From assembly GCA_963748985.1 (NCBI GenBank), contig CAVVKQ010000026.1, forward strand, positions 62,001-126,000: a stretch of 64,000 nt of DNA. Direction: 5' to 3'. The stretch is from RPQJ01 sp963748985 (GTDB taxonomy: Bacteria; Pseudomonadota; Gammaproteobacteria; Steroidobacterales; Steroidobacteraceae). Below the pieces are notes generated by a model. The model was given only the letters and a program-made list of their open reading frames with translations, was not told the origin of the DNA and did not search any database. Made by a program: the position numbers and the translations under genes. Each line of letters starts with the position of its first letter. The stretch's first letter is position 1. This document shows positions 26,517 to 37,366 of this stretch, one piece after another.

Positions 26517-26795
26517 TCAGTCGAGACCGAGCTGAAAGCCGGCGTCGAGGTCCTGCTTCGAGTAGACCTTGAAGGAGATCAGTGTCTCCGACCCCGTGAT
26601 GCCCGGCAGCTTGCGCATCTTCTCGCTGATGACGCGCGCCAGGTCTTCGTTCTCGCGCACGCGCACCAGCGCGACGAGGTCGTACTGGCCGGCCACCGAG
26701 AACACCTCGCTCACGCCTTCGAGTTCGGCCATCGTCTGTGCCAGTTCGGGCACCTTGTCGGTCTCGGCCTTGATCAGGACGACGGCGGTCACCAT
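26517..26795 (-). CDS. Stand-alone Lrp/AsnC ligand-binding (RAM) domain protein
   Basis: A 92-residue protein consisting only of the alpha/beta ligand-binding domain of Lrp/AsnC regulators: VTAVVLIKAETDKVPELAQT at the start, then VFSVAGQYDLVALVRVREN, and GITGSETLISFKVYS at the end. There is no DNA-binding helix-turn-helix. Such proteins can bind amino acids or co-assemble with full Lrp proteins. The ATG at 26795 is used because the residues upstream in frame come from a heptad-repeat tract (about 26816 onward). It converges with the DUF1329 gene, with 12 bp between their stops. Confidence 0.88.
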   Translation of the reverse strand: MVTAVVLIKAETDKVPELAQTMAELEGVSEVFSVAGQYDLVALVRVRENEDLARVISEKMRKLPGITGSETLISFKVYSKQDLDAGFQLGLD

Positions 26796-26811
26796 GGGGA
26801 GCCTCGGAGGA

Positions 26812-26936
26812 AGTGAGTAGTGATTGGTGAGTAGTGACTGGTCGGAACAGATTCTAGTCCCAACCGAACCTCGCCGATCACTAATCACTATTCACTAATC
26901 ACTATTCACTATTCACTACTCACTACTCACTAATCA
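26812..26936. repeat. TCACTAN heptad array with inverted partner
   Basis: At 26880-26936 there are about eight tandem heptads TCACTAA/TCACTAT/TCACTAC. At 26815-26842 four heptads occur in the complementary orientation (AGTGAGT, AGTGATT, GGTGAGT, AGTGACT). The two arms flank about 38 bp of unique sequence. The last heptad supplies the TGA stop codon of maiA (minus strand, 26934-26936). It has the same period as, but a different sequence from, the CCCCTAN heptads elsewhere in the window. Confidence 0.9.
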
Positions 26937-27608
26937 CTTCCCTTCCGCGTCCGGCTGTTCCTCCGGCCGGGCCAAACTGAATGCGGGCAGCCCTTCGAGG
27001 TGAGCACAGATCGCGACGAGCCGCGGATAGGGCGTGACATCGACGCCGAAGCGGCGTGCGTTGTACATCTGCGGCACCAGGCACACGTCTGCCAGGGTCG
27101 GGGCGTTGCCGTAGCAGACGCGCTGCTGGCCAACCTCGACCGAGGCGCCGGGTATCGAACCGACCCAGCGTTCGAGCCCTGTGAAACCGCGCTCGATCCA
27201 GTGCGCCACCCAGCGGTTGACCGCTGCGTCGTCCGCGCCGAACTCACGGCGCAGGTATCCCATGATCGGCACGTTGTTGAGCGGGTGCGTATCGCAGGCG
27301 ACGACCATGGCCATGCCGCGGACGATCGCGCGGTCCCGCGCCGAGCCCGGCAGCAGCTGCGGCTCCGGATGGATCTCGTCGAGGTATTCGCAGATGGCGA
27401 GCGATTGCGGAATGACGAACCCGTCGTCGGCCAGCGCAGGGATCAGTCCCTGCGGATTGACCGCGAGGTAATCGGGCTTGCGCTGCTCGCCGCCGTCGCG
27501 CAGCAGGTGCTTCGGCACGGACTCGTAGTCGAGGCCCTTGAGCGCCAGTGCGATGCGAACGCGAAATGCGGCCGAGCTGCGCCAGTACGTGTACAGCCGG
27601 AATGCCAT
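26934..27608 (-). CDS. maiA: Maleylacetoacetate/maleylpyruvate isomerase (zeta-class GST)
   Basis: A 224-residue glutathione S-transferase. Its N-terminal thioredoxin-like domain has YTYWRSSAAFRVRIALALKG, the zeta-class SSxxxR(V/I)RIAL motif that holds the catalytic serine and binds glutathione; NPQGLIPAL and the PQSLAICEYLDE segment follow. It isomerises the cis ring-cleavage product in tyrosine/homogentisate or gentisate degradation. The gene starts 19 bp after the FAH-family gene, which would hydrolyse the isomerised product, so a two-step module is likely. The short (230-residue) FAH partner favours the maleylpyruvate/fumarylpyruvate route slightly. The stop codon lies inside a heptad repeat. 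Confidence 0.9.
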   Translation of the reverse strand: MAFRLYTYWRSSAAFRVRIALALKGLDYESVPKHLLRDGGEQRKPDYLAVNPQGLIPALADDGFVIPQSLAICEYLDEIHPEPQLLPGSARDRAIVRGMAMVVACDTHPLNNVPIMGYLRREFGADDAAVNRWVAHWIERGFTGLERWVGSIPGASVEVGQQRVCYGNAPTLADVCLVPQMYNARRFGVDVTPYPRLVAICAHLEGLPAFSLARPEEQPDAEGK

Positions 27609-27627
27609 CTGCTTCCCCCCGGGGCGT

Positions 27628-28890
<1,263 letters not shown>

Positions 28891-28904
28891 GAGCCTGCAG
28901 CGTG

Positions 28905-30692
28905 TCAGAACTGGTCGGCGGTCAGCGCCATGATCGAGGTGCTGCCGGCGCGCACGGCGACGCCGTACGCCAGCACACGCGGCAGCACGTGCTCCGCATA
29001 GAACCTTGCCATCAGCACCTGCGTGCGCAGGAATACCGGGTCGGTGCCGTCGGTCACGAGCCTGGTGGTCGCGACCAGCGCGCCGCGTGCCAGCTGCCAG
29101 CCGCCGACGACGGTGCCAATCAACATCAGGTAGTTGAATGCCGCGGAGCTCACGAGCTCCGGATCCTTGCGCTCGCCGGCAAGCAGGTGCGACGAGCACA
29201 GCACGAGTTCGTCGAGGCCTTTCGCGAGCCACAGGCGGACGCTCGCCATGTCCTCGCCCGCGTTCGCGAGCGGCGCGTCGACGAGACGCATCTCCGACAC
29301 GAACGCCGAGACGGTGGCGCCGCCATCGCGCATCAGCTTGCGGCCGACGAGATCGATCGCCTGGATCGCGTTGGTGCCTTCGTAGATCGAAGCGATCCGT
29401 GCGTCGCGATAGTACTGCGCAACGCCGGTCTCCTCGACGTAACCCATGCCGCCGTGCACCTGGATGCCGAGGGCCGTGACGTCCTGTCCGATTTCAGACG
29501 AGAACGCCTTGGCGATCGGCGTCATCAGGTCGCCGCGCGCAATCCAGGCCGCTGACGTCTCCGGCGTGTCGCCGTGGTTGCCGCGATCGAGGCACGACGC
29601 CGTGTAATAGCAGATTGCCCGGCACGCCTGCGTGAGCGAACGCATCAGCAGCAGCGTGCGGCGGATGTCGGGATGACGAATGATCGCGACGCGGCCCTTT
29701 TCGCCCGGGGCGCGGCCCTGCACGCGATCACGCGCGTACTTGACGGACGCCTGGTACGAACGGTCGGCGAGGCCCACGCCCTGCGCACCGACGCCGAGGC
29801 GCATGTAGTTCATCATCGTGAACATGGCGGCGAGACCTTCGTTCTGCACGCCGACCAGGTAGCCCAGCGCCCCGCCACCGTCGCCGAACGCCATCACGCA
29901 CGTGGGGCTCGCGTGGATGCCGAGCTTGTGCTCGACCGACACCGGGAACACGTCGTTGCGCTCGCCCGGTGTGCCGTCGGCATTCAGCTTGTACTTCGGG
30001 ACGAGGAACAGTGAGATGCCCTTGGTGCCCTGCGGCGCCCCCGGCAGCCTGGCCAGCACCAGGTGCACGATGTTCGACGTCATGGGGTGGTCGCCCCAGG
30101 TGATGTAGATCTTGCGTCCGGTCAGCAGATAGCTGCCGTCGGCCTGCGGTTCCGCACGCGTCGTGAGCGCGGCCAGGTCCGAGCCTGCCTGCGGCTCGGT
30201 GAGACACATCGTGCCGGTCCATTCCCCCGAGACGAGCTTGTCGAGGTATTGCGCCTTCAGTTCCTCGGAACCGTGGCGATCGAGCGCGAGGATCGCACCC
30301 TGCGAAAGTTCGGGGCACAACGCGAAGGCCACGTTGGCACCCGACCACATCTCATCGCATGCGATGGAAATCGTCTTCGGCAGGCCCTGGCCGCCGAAGT
30401 CGGGGTTCGCGGCGATGCCCGGCCAGCCGCCTGCGCTGAACCTGGCATAGGCGTCGGTAAACTCGGGAGGAACCTGCACCGCGTGGTCCACGACCTGCAC
30501 GCCCTGGCGATCACCGAGCCAGTTGGTCGGTGCGAGCACACCGCTGGCAAAGCGGCCGGCCTCTTCGAGCACGGCCTCGACCGTATCCGCATCGACCGCC
30601 GAATACGATTGCAGCGCCGCGACGTGCTTGAAATCCGCGAGGTGCTCGATCGTGAATCGCATCTGCTGCAGGGGGGCGGTGTAATCGGGCAT
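28905..30692 (-). CDS. Acyl-CoA dehydrogenase, DmdC-type (about 600 residues)
   Basis: A 595-residue protein with the long-form architecture: an N-terminal extra helix (MPDYTAPLQQMRFTIEHLADF), then acyl-CoA dehydrogenase N, middle and C domains, and a C-terminal helical extension. Signatures are CLTEPQAGSDLAALTTRA for flavin and substrate contacts (about residues 159-176) and GGMGYVEETGVAQYYRDARI (about residues 432-451). The family includes 3-methylthiopropanoyl-CoA dehydrogenase and fatty acyl-CoA dehydrogenases; the actual acyl substrate is open. The ATG at 30692 begins the family's standard N-terminus; a longer in-frame opening upstream is ignored. It is the first gene of the minus-strand group with ubiC-FAH and maiA, and diverges from the thioesterase gene. 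Confidence 0.9.
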   Translation of the reverse strand: MPDYTAPLQQMRFTIEHLADFKHVAALQSYSAVDADTVEAVLEEAGRFASGVLAPTNWLGDRQGVQVVDHAVQVPPEFTDAYARFSAGGWPGIAANPDFGGQGLPKTISIACDEMWSGANVAFALCPELSQGAILALDRHGSEELKAQYLDKLVSGEWTGTMCLTEPQAGSDLAALTTRAEPQADGSYLLTGRKIYITWGDHPMTSNIVHLVLARLPGAPQGTKGISLFLVPKYKLNADGTPGERNDVFPVSVEHKLGIHASPTCVMAFGDGGGALGYLVGVQNEGLAAMFTMMNYMRLGVGAQGVGLADRSYQASVKYARDRVQGRAPGEKGRVAIIRHPDIRRTLLLMRSLTQACRAICYYTASCLDRGNHGDTPETSAAWIARGDLMTPIAKAFSSEIGQDVTALGIQVHGGMGYVEETGVAQYYRDARIASIYEGTNAIQAIDLVGRKLMRDGGATVSAFVSEMRLVDAPLANAGEDMASVRLWLAKGLDELVLCSSHLLAGERKDPELVSSAAFNYLMLIGTVVGGWQLARGALVATTRLVTDGTDPVFLRTQVLMARFYAEHVLPRVLAYGVAVRAGSTSIMALTADQF

Positions 30693-30811
30693 GGTCGGCT
30701 CCGGCGGGGGCGTTTGTGCTGTGCAACAATTCATTTTGCCCTGCCCGGGCGGGTCCTGCCATGCCAGCCCGGCCCACGCAGGTACAATCGCTTGCTTGCC
30801 GCGAGGTTCGG

Positions 30812-31276
30812 ATGAGTATCTGGTTTCAAACCACGACGATCGAGCAGGTCCTGGCCACCTTCGCTGGCGTCCGCGACATCAACCTGCACCTGGACATCAG
30901 GCTGACCGAACTCGGCGACGATTTCCTGCGGGGGTCGATTCCTGTGGACGAGCGCACCCGCCAGCCTTTCGGCCTGCTGCACGGCGGAGCCAGCGTCGTC
31001 CTCGCGGAAACGCTCGGTAGCGTCGCCAGCAATTTGTGCATTGATACCAGCAAGTTCTACGCCGTAGGGCAGGAGATCAGCGCAAATCACCTCCGTTCGG
31101 CGCGCTCCGGGCGGGTCACCGGGACGGCCCGGCCAGTGCATCTGGGTGGCCGGTCCCAGGTCTGGGACATCCAGCTGCAGGACGAGGCTGGCCGGCTGAC
31201 CTGTGTTTCGCGACTGACCATGGCCGTAATCGCGGCGCCCGGGAAAGGAATGACGCTCGTCGGGACGGAGAAATAA
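30812..31276 (+). CDS. PaaI/YdiI-type hotdog-fold thioesterase
   Basis: A 154-residue hotdog protein. The active-site stretch reads FGLLHGGASVVLAETLGSVAS (about residues 51-71), with the HGG turn and the catalytic Glu in LAE, as in acyl-CoA thioesterases of the PaaI/MenI group. A second segment, VGQEISANHLRSARSG, forms the central helix edge. It hydrolyses small or aromatic acyl-CoA esters; the substrate is not evident, but the divergent acyl-CoA dehydrogenase suggests shared CoA-ester metabolism. ATG at 30812 follows GCGAGG. Its stop is 2 bp before lptM. Confidence 0.87.
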   Translation: MSIWFQTTTIEQVLATFAGVRDINLHLDIRLTELGDDFLRGSIPVDERTRQPFGLLHGGASVVLAETLGSVASNLCIDTSKFYAVGQEISANHLRSARSGRVTGTARPVHLGGRSQVWDIQLQDEAGRLTCVSRLTMAVIAAPGKGMTLVGTEK

Positions 31277-31278
31277 CG

Positions 31279-31552
31279 ATGCAGCACACCAGCCTCAACG
31301 CCCTTGCGGCAATTCTCCTGGCCGTAGTGGCTGCCAGCGGCTGCGGCCTGAAAGGGGCGCTCACCCTGCCGTCGAAGTCCGATGAGGTCGTGATCCGCGC
31401 GCCGGGCCAGACCGCACCAGCGGAGGGCGAGACGCCAGCCACGCCATCTGCCACCACACCTGCGGAACCAGTCCCGGAAACCCCGGCCAAACCCAGGGAC
31501 GAGCGCATCCCGCCTCCGCCGCTGCCGGGCGGCAAACCAGGCACCGCCCGCG

Positions 31553-31560
<8 letters not shown>
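31279..31560 (+). CDS. lptM: LPS translocon maturation chaperone LptM (YifL-like lipoprotein)
   Basis: A 93-residue lipoprotein: a hydrophobic signal, lipobox AASGC, and then CGLKGALTLPSK, closely matching the conserved CGLKGPLY(F)P that begins mature LptM. LptM binds the LptD/LptE translocon and promotes correct LptD disulfide formation. After about residue 40 the tail is low-complexity Pro/Ala/Thr (ETPATPSATTPAEPVPETP), longer than in enterics. In many relatives it sits next to lysA; here it is between a thioesterase gene and polA. Its 3' end overlaps the polA GTG start by 8 bp. Confidence 0.9.
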
Positions 31561-32468
<908 letters not shown>

Positions 32469-32493
<25 letters not shown>

Positions 32494-34317
32494 GACGGCT
32501 GGGCGCCCGGGCGCAACTACGAGCTGGTGCTCGAACGGGAACATCTCGATCGCTGGCTCGAGGCGCTACGCGCCGCAGACGTCTTCGCATTCGACACGGA
32601 AACGACGTCCCTCGATTACATGCAGGCCGAGATCGTCGGCGTTTCGTTCGCCGTCGCACCCGGGACGGCGGCCTACGTTCCACTTGCGCACACCTATCCC
32701 GGCGCGCCGGATCAGCTGGGCCGCGCCGAGGTGCTGCGACTGCTGCAGCCGCTGCTCGAAGACGAGCGTCGCGGCAAACTGGGCCATCACCTGAAATATG
32801 ACGCGCACGTGCTGCGCAACCACGGTGTCGAACTGCGTGGCATGCGCTTCGATTCGATGCTGGAGTCGTACGTGCTGAACAGCACGGCGACCCGACACGA
32901 CCTGGATTCGGTGGCGCAGCTTTACCTGGGTGTCGCGACGATTCACTACGAGGACGTCGCAGGCAAGGGTGCGAAGCAACTCAACTTCAGCGACGTGTCG
33001 GTCGAGACGGCAGCGGAATATTCCGCCGAGGATTCCGACGTCGCACTGCGCCTGCACCGCACGCTCTGGCCACAGCTCGAAGCCGTGCCTGCGCTCGCCC
33101 GGCTCTACCGGGAAATCGAGCAACCGCTGGTTCCCGTGCTGCTCGACATGGAGCACTGCGGCGTGCTGGTCGACGCGCAGATGCTCAAGCGCCAGAGCCA
33201 TGAACTGTCGCGCAGCCTGGTTGAACTCGAAAAGCGCGCGCATGCGGCGGCGGCGCAGCCTTTCAACCTCGAGTCCCCGAAGCAGCTGCAGGAAGTGCTG
33301 TTCGGCAAGCTCGGACTGCCCGTGAAGCGCAAGACGCCCACGGGCCAGCCGTCGACGGCGGAAGACGTGCTCGAAGAACTGGCCGACGAGTTCGAACTGC
33401 CGCGCATCATCCTCGAGTACCGCGGACTCGCGAAGTTGCGCTCCACGTACACGGACAAGCTGCCGGAACAGATCAATCCACGCACCGGCCGCGTCCACAC
33501 GTCTTATCACCAGGCCGTCGCGGCGACAGGACGCCTGTCCTCGACCGACCCGAACCTGCAGAACATTCCGATCCGCACGGCGGAAGGACGCCGCATCCGG
33601 CAGGCCTTCGTGGCGCCGACAGGCCATGTCCTGATTGCGGCGGACTACTCGCAGATCGAGCTGCGCATCATGGCGCACCTTTCGGGCGACGCCGGCCTGC
33701 TCGACGCATTCGCGCACGACCGCGACATTCACCAGGCGACCGCCGCCGAAGTGTTCGGAGCGCCTTCGCCCGATCAAGTCACGCCGGACCAACGGCGTGC
33801 GGCGAAGGCGATCAACTTCGGACTGATCTACGGCATGTCCGCCTTCGGGCTCGCGCGTCAGCTCGGTATCGAACGCGGCGCGGCGCAGCAATACGTGGAT
33901 CTCTACTTCCAGCGCTACCCGGGCGTGAAGCGCTACATGGACGAGACGCGCGCAACGGCGCGCGAGCAGGGCTTCATCGAAACCGTGTTCGGGCGCCGGC
34001 TCTACCTGCCCGAGATCCGTTCACGCAATGCGCAGATGCGGCAGTACGCCGAGCGCAGCGCGATCAATGCGCCGATGCAGGGCACGGCGGCGGACATCAT
34101 CAAGCGCGCAATGATCGAGGTGCACCGGTGGCTGTTCGACCAGCCTCACGCGCGCCTCATGATGCAGGTGCACGACGAACTCGTGCTCGAAGTGGCGGAA
34201 GATCGCGTTGACAGCGTGCTCACCGAACTGCGTGGGCACATGATGGCCGCAGCCGACTTGCGAGTTCCGCTCAAGGTCGAAGTCGGCATCGGTCGAAACT
34301 GGGACGAAGCGCACTGA
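32469..34317 (+). CDS. polA: DNA polymerase I, 3'-5' exonuclease and polymerase portion
   Basis: In the frame set after the short repeat unit, the PSS linker continues into PDGWAPGRNYELVLEREHLDRW and then the exonuclease domain. DTETTSLDY retains the acidic Exo I residues, so proofreading is likely active. The polymerase has motif A DYSQIELRIMAHLSGD, motif B RRAAKAINFGLIYGMSAFG and motif C MQVHDELVLE. The end at 34317 is the normal PolA end. Alone it is a Klenow-like enzyme; the first plausible separate start is GTG 32527, without a clear ribosome site. Together with the upstream part it is a normal-length polA of about 920 residues. It functions in Okazaki fragment processing and repair. Confidence 0.9.
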
Positions 34318-34394
34318 ACTTCGCCACGTCACAGCCGTCCAAACAGCCGTAAAATGACGATTCGGGCCGTTGCGCCCACCAAGGAGACGAAACC

Positions 34395-34949
34395 ATGCGA
34401 AAGACCACCGCCGCCGCGCTCGCGGCTGCATGCGGGCTGTTCAGCCTGCCCGCCCTGTCTGCCGACAACGGCATCTATCTCGGCGGCAGCGTCGGCCAGA
34501 GCAACGTCCAGTACGACGATAATTTCGAAGGCCAGAATCTCAACTTCGACGCCAGTGCGACGGGCTTCAAGGCGATCGCCGGCTGGCGGTTCGTCGACTG
34601 GCTGGCGGTGGAAGCCAACTACGTCGACCTCGGCTCCGGCGACGACAACGTGCTGGGAGAAAGGATTGAATCCGACGTCAACGGCATCACGCTGTCGGCA
34701 GTGGGATTCGTACCCGTCGGTCCAGTGGACCTGTTCGCGCGCGTCGGCGCCGTCAACTGGAATGCGGACCTCGACGCGCCGGGCCTCGGCGTGAGCGCGA
34801 GCGACGACGGCACCGACCTGACCTACGGCGTCGGCGCCCAGTTTCGGGTGTGGAGCCTCAGCATTCGCGGTGAATACGAAATCTTCGACATTTCCGACGC
34901 GGACACGGTCGACATGTTCTCGATCGGCGTCACCTGGACATTCCTGTAA
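34395..34949 (+). CDS. Small outer-membrane beta-barrel protein (OmpA/opacity-like fold)
   Basis: A 184-residue protein with signal peptide MRKTTAAALAAACGLFSLPALSA. It then shows the features of an eight-stranded barrel: GIYLGGSVGQSNVQYDD, FKAIAGWRFVDWLAVEANYVDLG, DLFARVGAVNWNADL, YGVGAQFRVWSLSIRGEYEIFD and a final aromatic strand IGVTWTFL. Members of this group are outer-membrane proteins of unknown or adhesive function. AAGGAGACGAAACC before the ATG is a good ribosome site, and a TAAAAT at 34350 could be a -10 element. It is a single gene with no operon partner; a hairpin at 35138 lies 188 bp downstream. Confidence 0.85.
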   Translation: MRKTTAAALAAACGLFSLPALSADNGIYLGGSVGQSNVQYDDNFEGQNLNFDASATGFKAIAGWRFVDWLAVEANYVDLGSGDDNVLGERIESDVNGITLSAVGFVPVGPVDLFARVGAVNWNADLDAPGLGVSASDDGTDLTYGVGAQFRVWSLSIRGEYEIFDISDADTVDMFSIGVTWTFL

Positions 34950-35111
34950 TATAACCCATTGACCGGCAATGGATTATTGGTGAGTTGGACACGGCGAAGT
35001 AACCAGGCTGGCGGCAGCCGGAACTTTCCCCGTGCGACCCCCTCTAATCTGCTTGAGTGTCCTTGTGACGCTTGACGTTGGCCTTTCTCCCTAGGCCCAA
35101 CGCCTGCCCGG

Positions 35112-35771
35112 TCATCCCCCAATACCGGGTTGATTTACCCCGGCTGGATCTACTGGTCCAGCCGGGGTTTCTTTTATGCGTCTCCCATCGAGCAGCTTTT
35201 CCAGCGCACCGCGCGCTTCCTGCACACCGTCCCCAGAGTGCGCGGAGAACAACTGCACCGTGACGAGACCGTCCTTTGGCAGTTTGCGGCGGACTGCCTG
35301 CAACGCATTGCCCGCCGCGCCGCGGCCGAGCTTGTCGGCCTTGGTCAGGAGAATGTGCACCGGCAGGTCGCGCGACATGGCCAGCTTCAGCATGTCCTGG
35401 TCGTGGTCGGTCAGCGGGTGACGCACGTCCATGACGACGATGGTGCCACGCAAGGACTCCCGCTTGCCGAAGTACCCCGTCAGCAGCGTGCCCCAATGTG
35501 CGCGCATTTCCCCCGCCACCTTGGCGAACCCATATCCCGGCAGGTCGACGAGTCGGCGGCCCGACTGCAGCTCGAAAAAATTGAGCAGCCGGGTGGCGCC
35601 CGGACTCTTGCTGGTCCTGGCAAGCCCCTTGCGCTGGGTGACCGCGTTGATGGCGCTCGACTTGCCTGCATTGGAGCGGCCGGCCACGGCGACTTCGACA
35701 CCCGTATCCGGAGGCAACTGACCGAGCTTGTTCGCGCTGGTCAGGAATCGGACTTCGGGGTATGCGGCCAT
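35112..35771 (-). CDS. engB: Ribosome biogenesis GTP-binding protein EngB/YsxC
   Basis: About 219 residues of TrmE-Era-EngA-EngB-Septin GTPase. G1 is VAVAGRSNAGKSSAIN (about residues 27-42), with LVDLPGYGFA as G3 (DLPG) and LTKADKL as G4 (TKAD). It helps assemble the large ribosomal subunit. ATG at 35771 follows ACAGGAAAC. The last 20 or so residues (from KETPAGPVDP) are encoded across a strong terminator-like hairpin (35138-35167), so either the gene reads through its own terminator or that tail is a recent extension. It is divergent from the cytochrome c4 gene; TACAAT at 35818 is a possible -10 for that direction. Confidence 0.92.
   Translation of the reverse strand: MAAYPEVRFLTSANKLGQLPPDTGVEVAVAGRSNAGKSSAINAVTQRKGLARTSKSPGATRLLNFFELQSGRRLVDLPGYGFAKVAGEMRAHWGTLLTGYFGKRESLRGTIVVMDVRHPLTDHDQDMLKLAMSRDLPVHILLTKADKLGRGAAGNALQAVRRKLPKDGLVTVQLFSAHSGDGVQEARGALEKLLDGRRIKETPAGPVDPAGVNQPGIGG
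35138..35175 (+). terminator. GC-rich hairpin with T-rich tail; lies in the engB 3' end
   Basis: A perfect 11-bp stem CCCCGGCTGGA (35138-35148) pairs with 35157-35167 around an 8-nt loop. It is followed on the plus strand by TTTCTTTT (35168-35175), which fits an intrinsic terminator for plus-strand transcription from the barrel-protein gene. The minus strand lacks a clean T-run after it, and there the sequence is engB coding. Confidence 0.7.
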
Positions 35772-35911
35772 GTTTCCTGTCCGTGGGACGCGCCCACGAC
35801 GCGCGAAAGCCTTAGTGTACAATTTGCGGCTAGCCCGGCAGGCCGCAGAACAGCAAAGTCCCCGGCCTTTCTGCACCGGCGCTCGTTCGGTTCTTGGGAG
35901 TGAATTCAGTC

Positions 35912-36523
35912 ATGACCGCGAAGTTCGCCGCACTCACGCTGGTTGCCGTGCTCGGCTGGACCGGCTCCGTCCACGCAGCAGGCACCGTGGAGGCCGGCCA
36001 GGCCAAATCGGCGACTTGCATGGCCTGCCATGGCATGGACGGCAACAGCGCCAATCCCGAATGGCCTTCGCTCGCGGGCCAGCATCCGTCCTACATCCTG
36101 AAGCAGCTCAAGCACTTCAAGGCTGGCGAGCGACAGAATCCGCTGATGAGCCCGATGGCAATGATCCTGGCCGACCAGGACATGGAAGACCTCGCGGCCT
36201 ACTTCGCGTCTCAGACGCCGCGGCCCACCGGCGAGACGGAACCCTCGAAACTCCAGCGCGGACAGAGTATCTACCGTGCCGGTATCGCGTCGAAGGGCGT
36301 GCCTTCGTGCGCCGGCTGCCACGGCCCGAGCGGCCGAGGCATCCCGGGCGCCGCGTTCCCGATGATCGGCGGCCAGCACGCGGTGTACGCCGCAACCCAG
36401 CTGCGCAGTTACAAATCGGGCGCCCGCGCCACCGACCCGAACTCGATGATGCGTACCATCGCGTCCAGGCTCACGGACGAGGAAATCGACGCCGTCGCCT
36501 CGTACCTCCAGGGCATGCGTTGA
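35912..36523 (+). CDS. Dihaem cytochrome c4
   Basis: A 203-residue protein with a signal peptide (MTAKFAALTLVAVLGWTGSVHAAG) and two c-type haem sites, CMACHG at residues 36-41 and CAGCHG in the second half. Each half has the later Met-ligand region (NPLMSPMAMIL; DPNSMMRTIASRLT). This duplicated layout is cytochrome c4, a periplasmic electron carrier that feeds terminal oxidases. ATG at 35912 follows GGGAG; an upstream TTG in frame has no ribosome site. dsbA follows after 32 bp, a pairing common in gammaproteobacteria and sensible, since c-type haem attachment needs controlled thiol redox state. Confidence 0.93.
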   Translation: MTAKFAALTLVAVLGWTGSVHAAGTVEAGQAKSATCMACHGMDGNSANPEWPSLAGQHPSYILKQLKHFKAGERQNPLMSPMAMILADQDMEDLAAYFASQTPRPTGETEPSKLQRGQSIYRAGIASKGVPSCAGCHGPSGRGIPGAAFPMIGGQHAVYAATQLRSYKSGARATDPNSMMRTIASRLTDEEIDAVASYLQGMR

Positions 36524-36555
36524 ACCTCGCGGTCCGACGTCGGTCAGAAGCCACC

Positions 36556-37212
36556 ATGAACAAGCAGACCTGCATTTCCCGGGCCCGGCAGGCGTTCGCC
36601 GCCGGCGTGTTATTGCTGCTGGCGGCCGGCACGGCCTCTGCCGCTTTCGAACCCCAGCAGGGCGTGCACTACAAACTGCTGACGCCCGCGCAGCCGACCA
36701 ACGTCGCGCCAGGCAAGGTCGAGGTGGTCGAGGTGTTCTGGTATGCCTGCGGCCATTGCTACCTGCTCGAGCCCAAGCTCGAAGCCTGGAGCCGCAATGG
36801 CAAGCCCGCCAACGCCGAACTCGTGCGCTTGCCTGCCACCTGGAACAACACGCTCAAGACGCACGCGCGCGTCTTCTACACGATGGAACTGCTTGGCAAG
36901 CCGAACCTGAATGCCGAGATCTGGCGTGAGATCAACGTCAAGGGCAACCGCCTCGACACGCCTGCGGCGATCGAGACGTTCTTCACGTCGCGCGGCGTAA
37001 GCAAGGCCGATTTCCAGAAGGCGTTCGCAGGCTTTGCGGTCGACTCCAAGATCATGAAGGCGGACGACCTCAACCGCCGCTACAAGATCGCGAGCACCCC
37101 CACGGTAATCGTAAACGGCAAGTACGTCACCGACGTCAGCATGGCCGGCAGCGAGGACAAGCTGTTCGAAGTGATCAATGCGCTGGTGGCCAGGGAGCAG
37201 CCCGCGCGCTGA
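36556..37212 (+). CDS. dsbA: Thiol:disulfide interchange protein DsbA
   Basis: A 218-residue protein with a signal peptide (cleavage near ASAAF) and a thioredoxin fold with an all-helical insert. The active site is FWYACGHCYLLEP with Cys65 and Cys68; CGHC rather than the CPHC of E. coli DsbA predicts a somewhat less oxidising pair. The cis-Pro loop ASTPTVIVNG is present. It introduces disulfides into periplasmic proteins. It is cotranscribed with cytochrome c4 and ends at a clear intrinsic terminator. Confidence 0.93.
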   Translation: MNKQTCISRARQAFAAGVLLLLAAGTASAAFEPQQGVHYKLLTPAQPTNVAPGKVEVVEVFWYACGHCYLLEPKLEAWSRNGKPANAELVRLPATWNNTLKTHARVFYTMELLGKPNLNAEIWREINVKGNRLDTPAAIETFFTSRGVSKADFQKAFAGFAVDSKIMKADDLNRRYKIASTPTVIVNGKYVTDVSMAGSEDKLFEVINALVAREQPAR

Positions 37213-37239
37213 TCCCCGCCGGATCAAACGCTGAGCCAG

Positions 37240-37272
37240 AAAACCGCCCCGGGAAGCCAGGGCGGTTTTTTT
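37240..37272 (+). terminator. Intrinsic terminator after dsbA
   Basis: AAAACCGCCC (37240-37249) pairs with GGGCGGTTTT (37260-37269) around a 10-nt loop, and the T-run continues to 37272. It lies 27 bp after the dsbA stop and ends the cytochrome c4-dsbA unit before corA. Confidence 0.9.
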
Positions 37273-37366
37273 CAGGTCGTTCGTTGCGAAAAACCGCCGC
37301 TGCGCGCAAGGCTTTTCGTTGCGCCCTGTGTTACAACGACGACCGGACTTCAGGTCGGATTTCCTG

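Noticed and set aside
26880..26936. CRISPR array from the regular short repeats
   Set aside because: The period is seven bases with no spacers, and no cas gene is present. It is a simple heptad tandem repeat.
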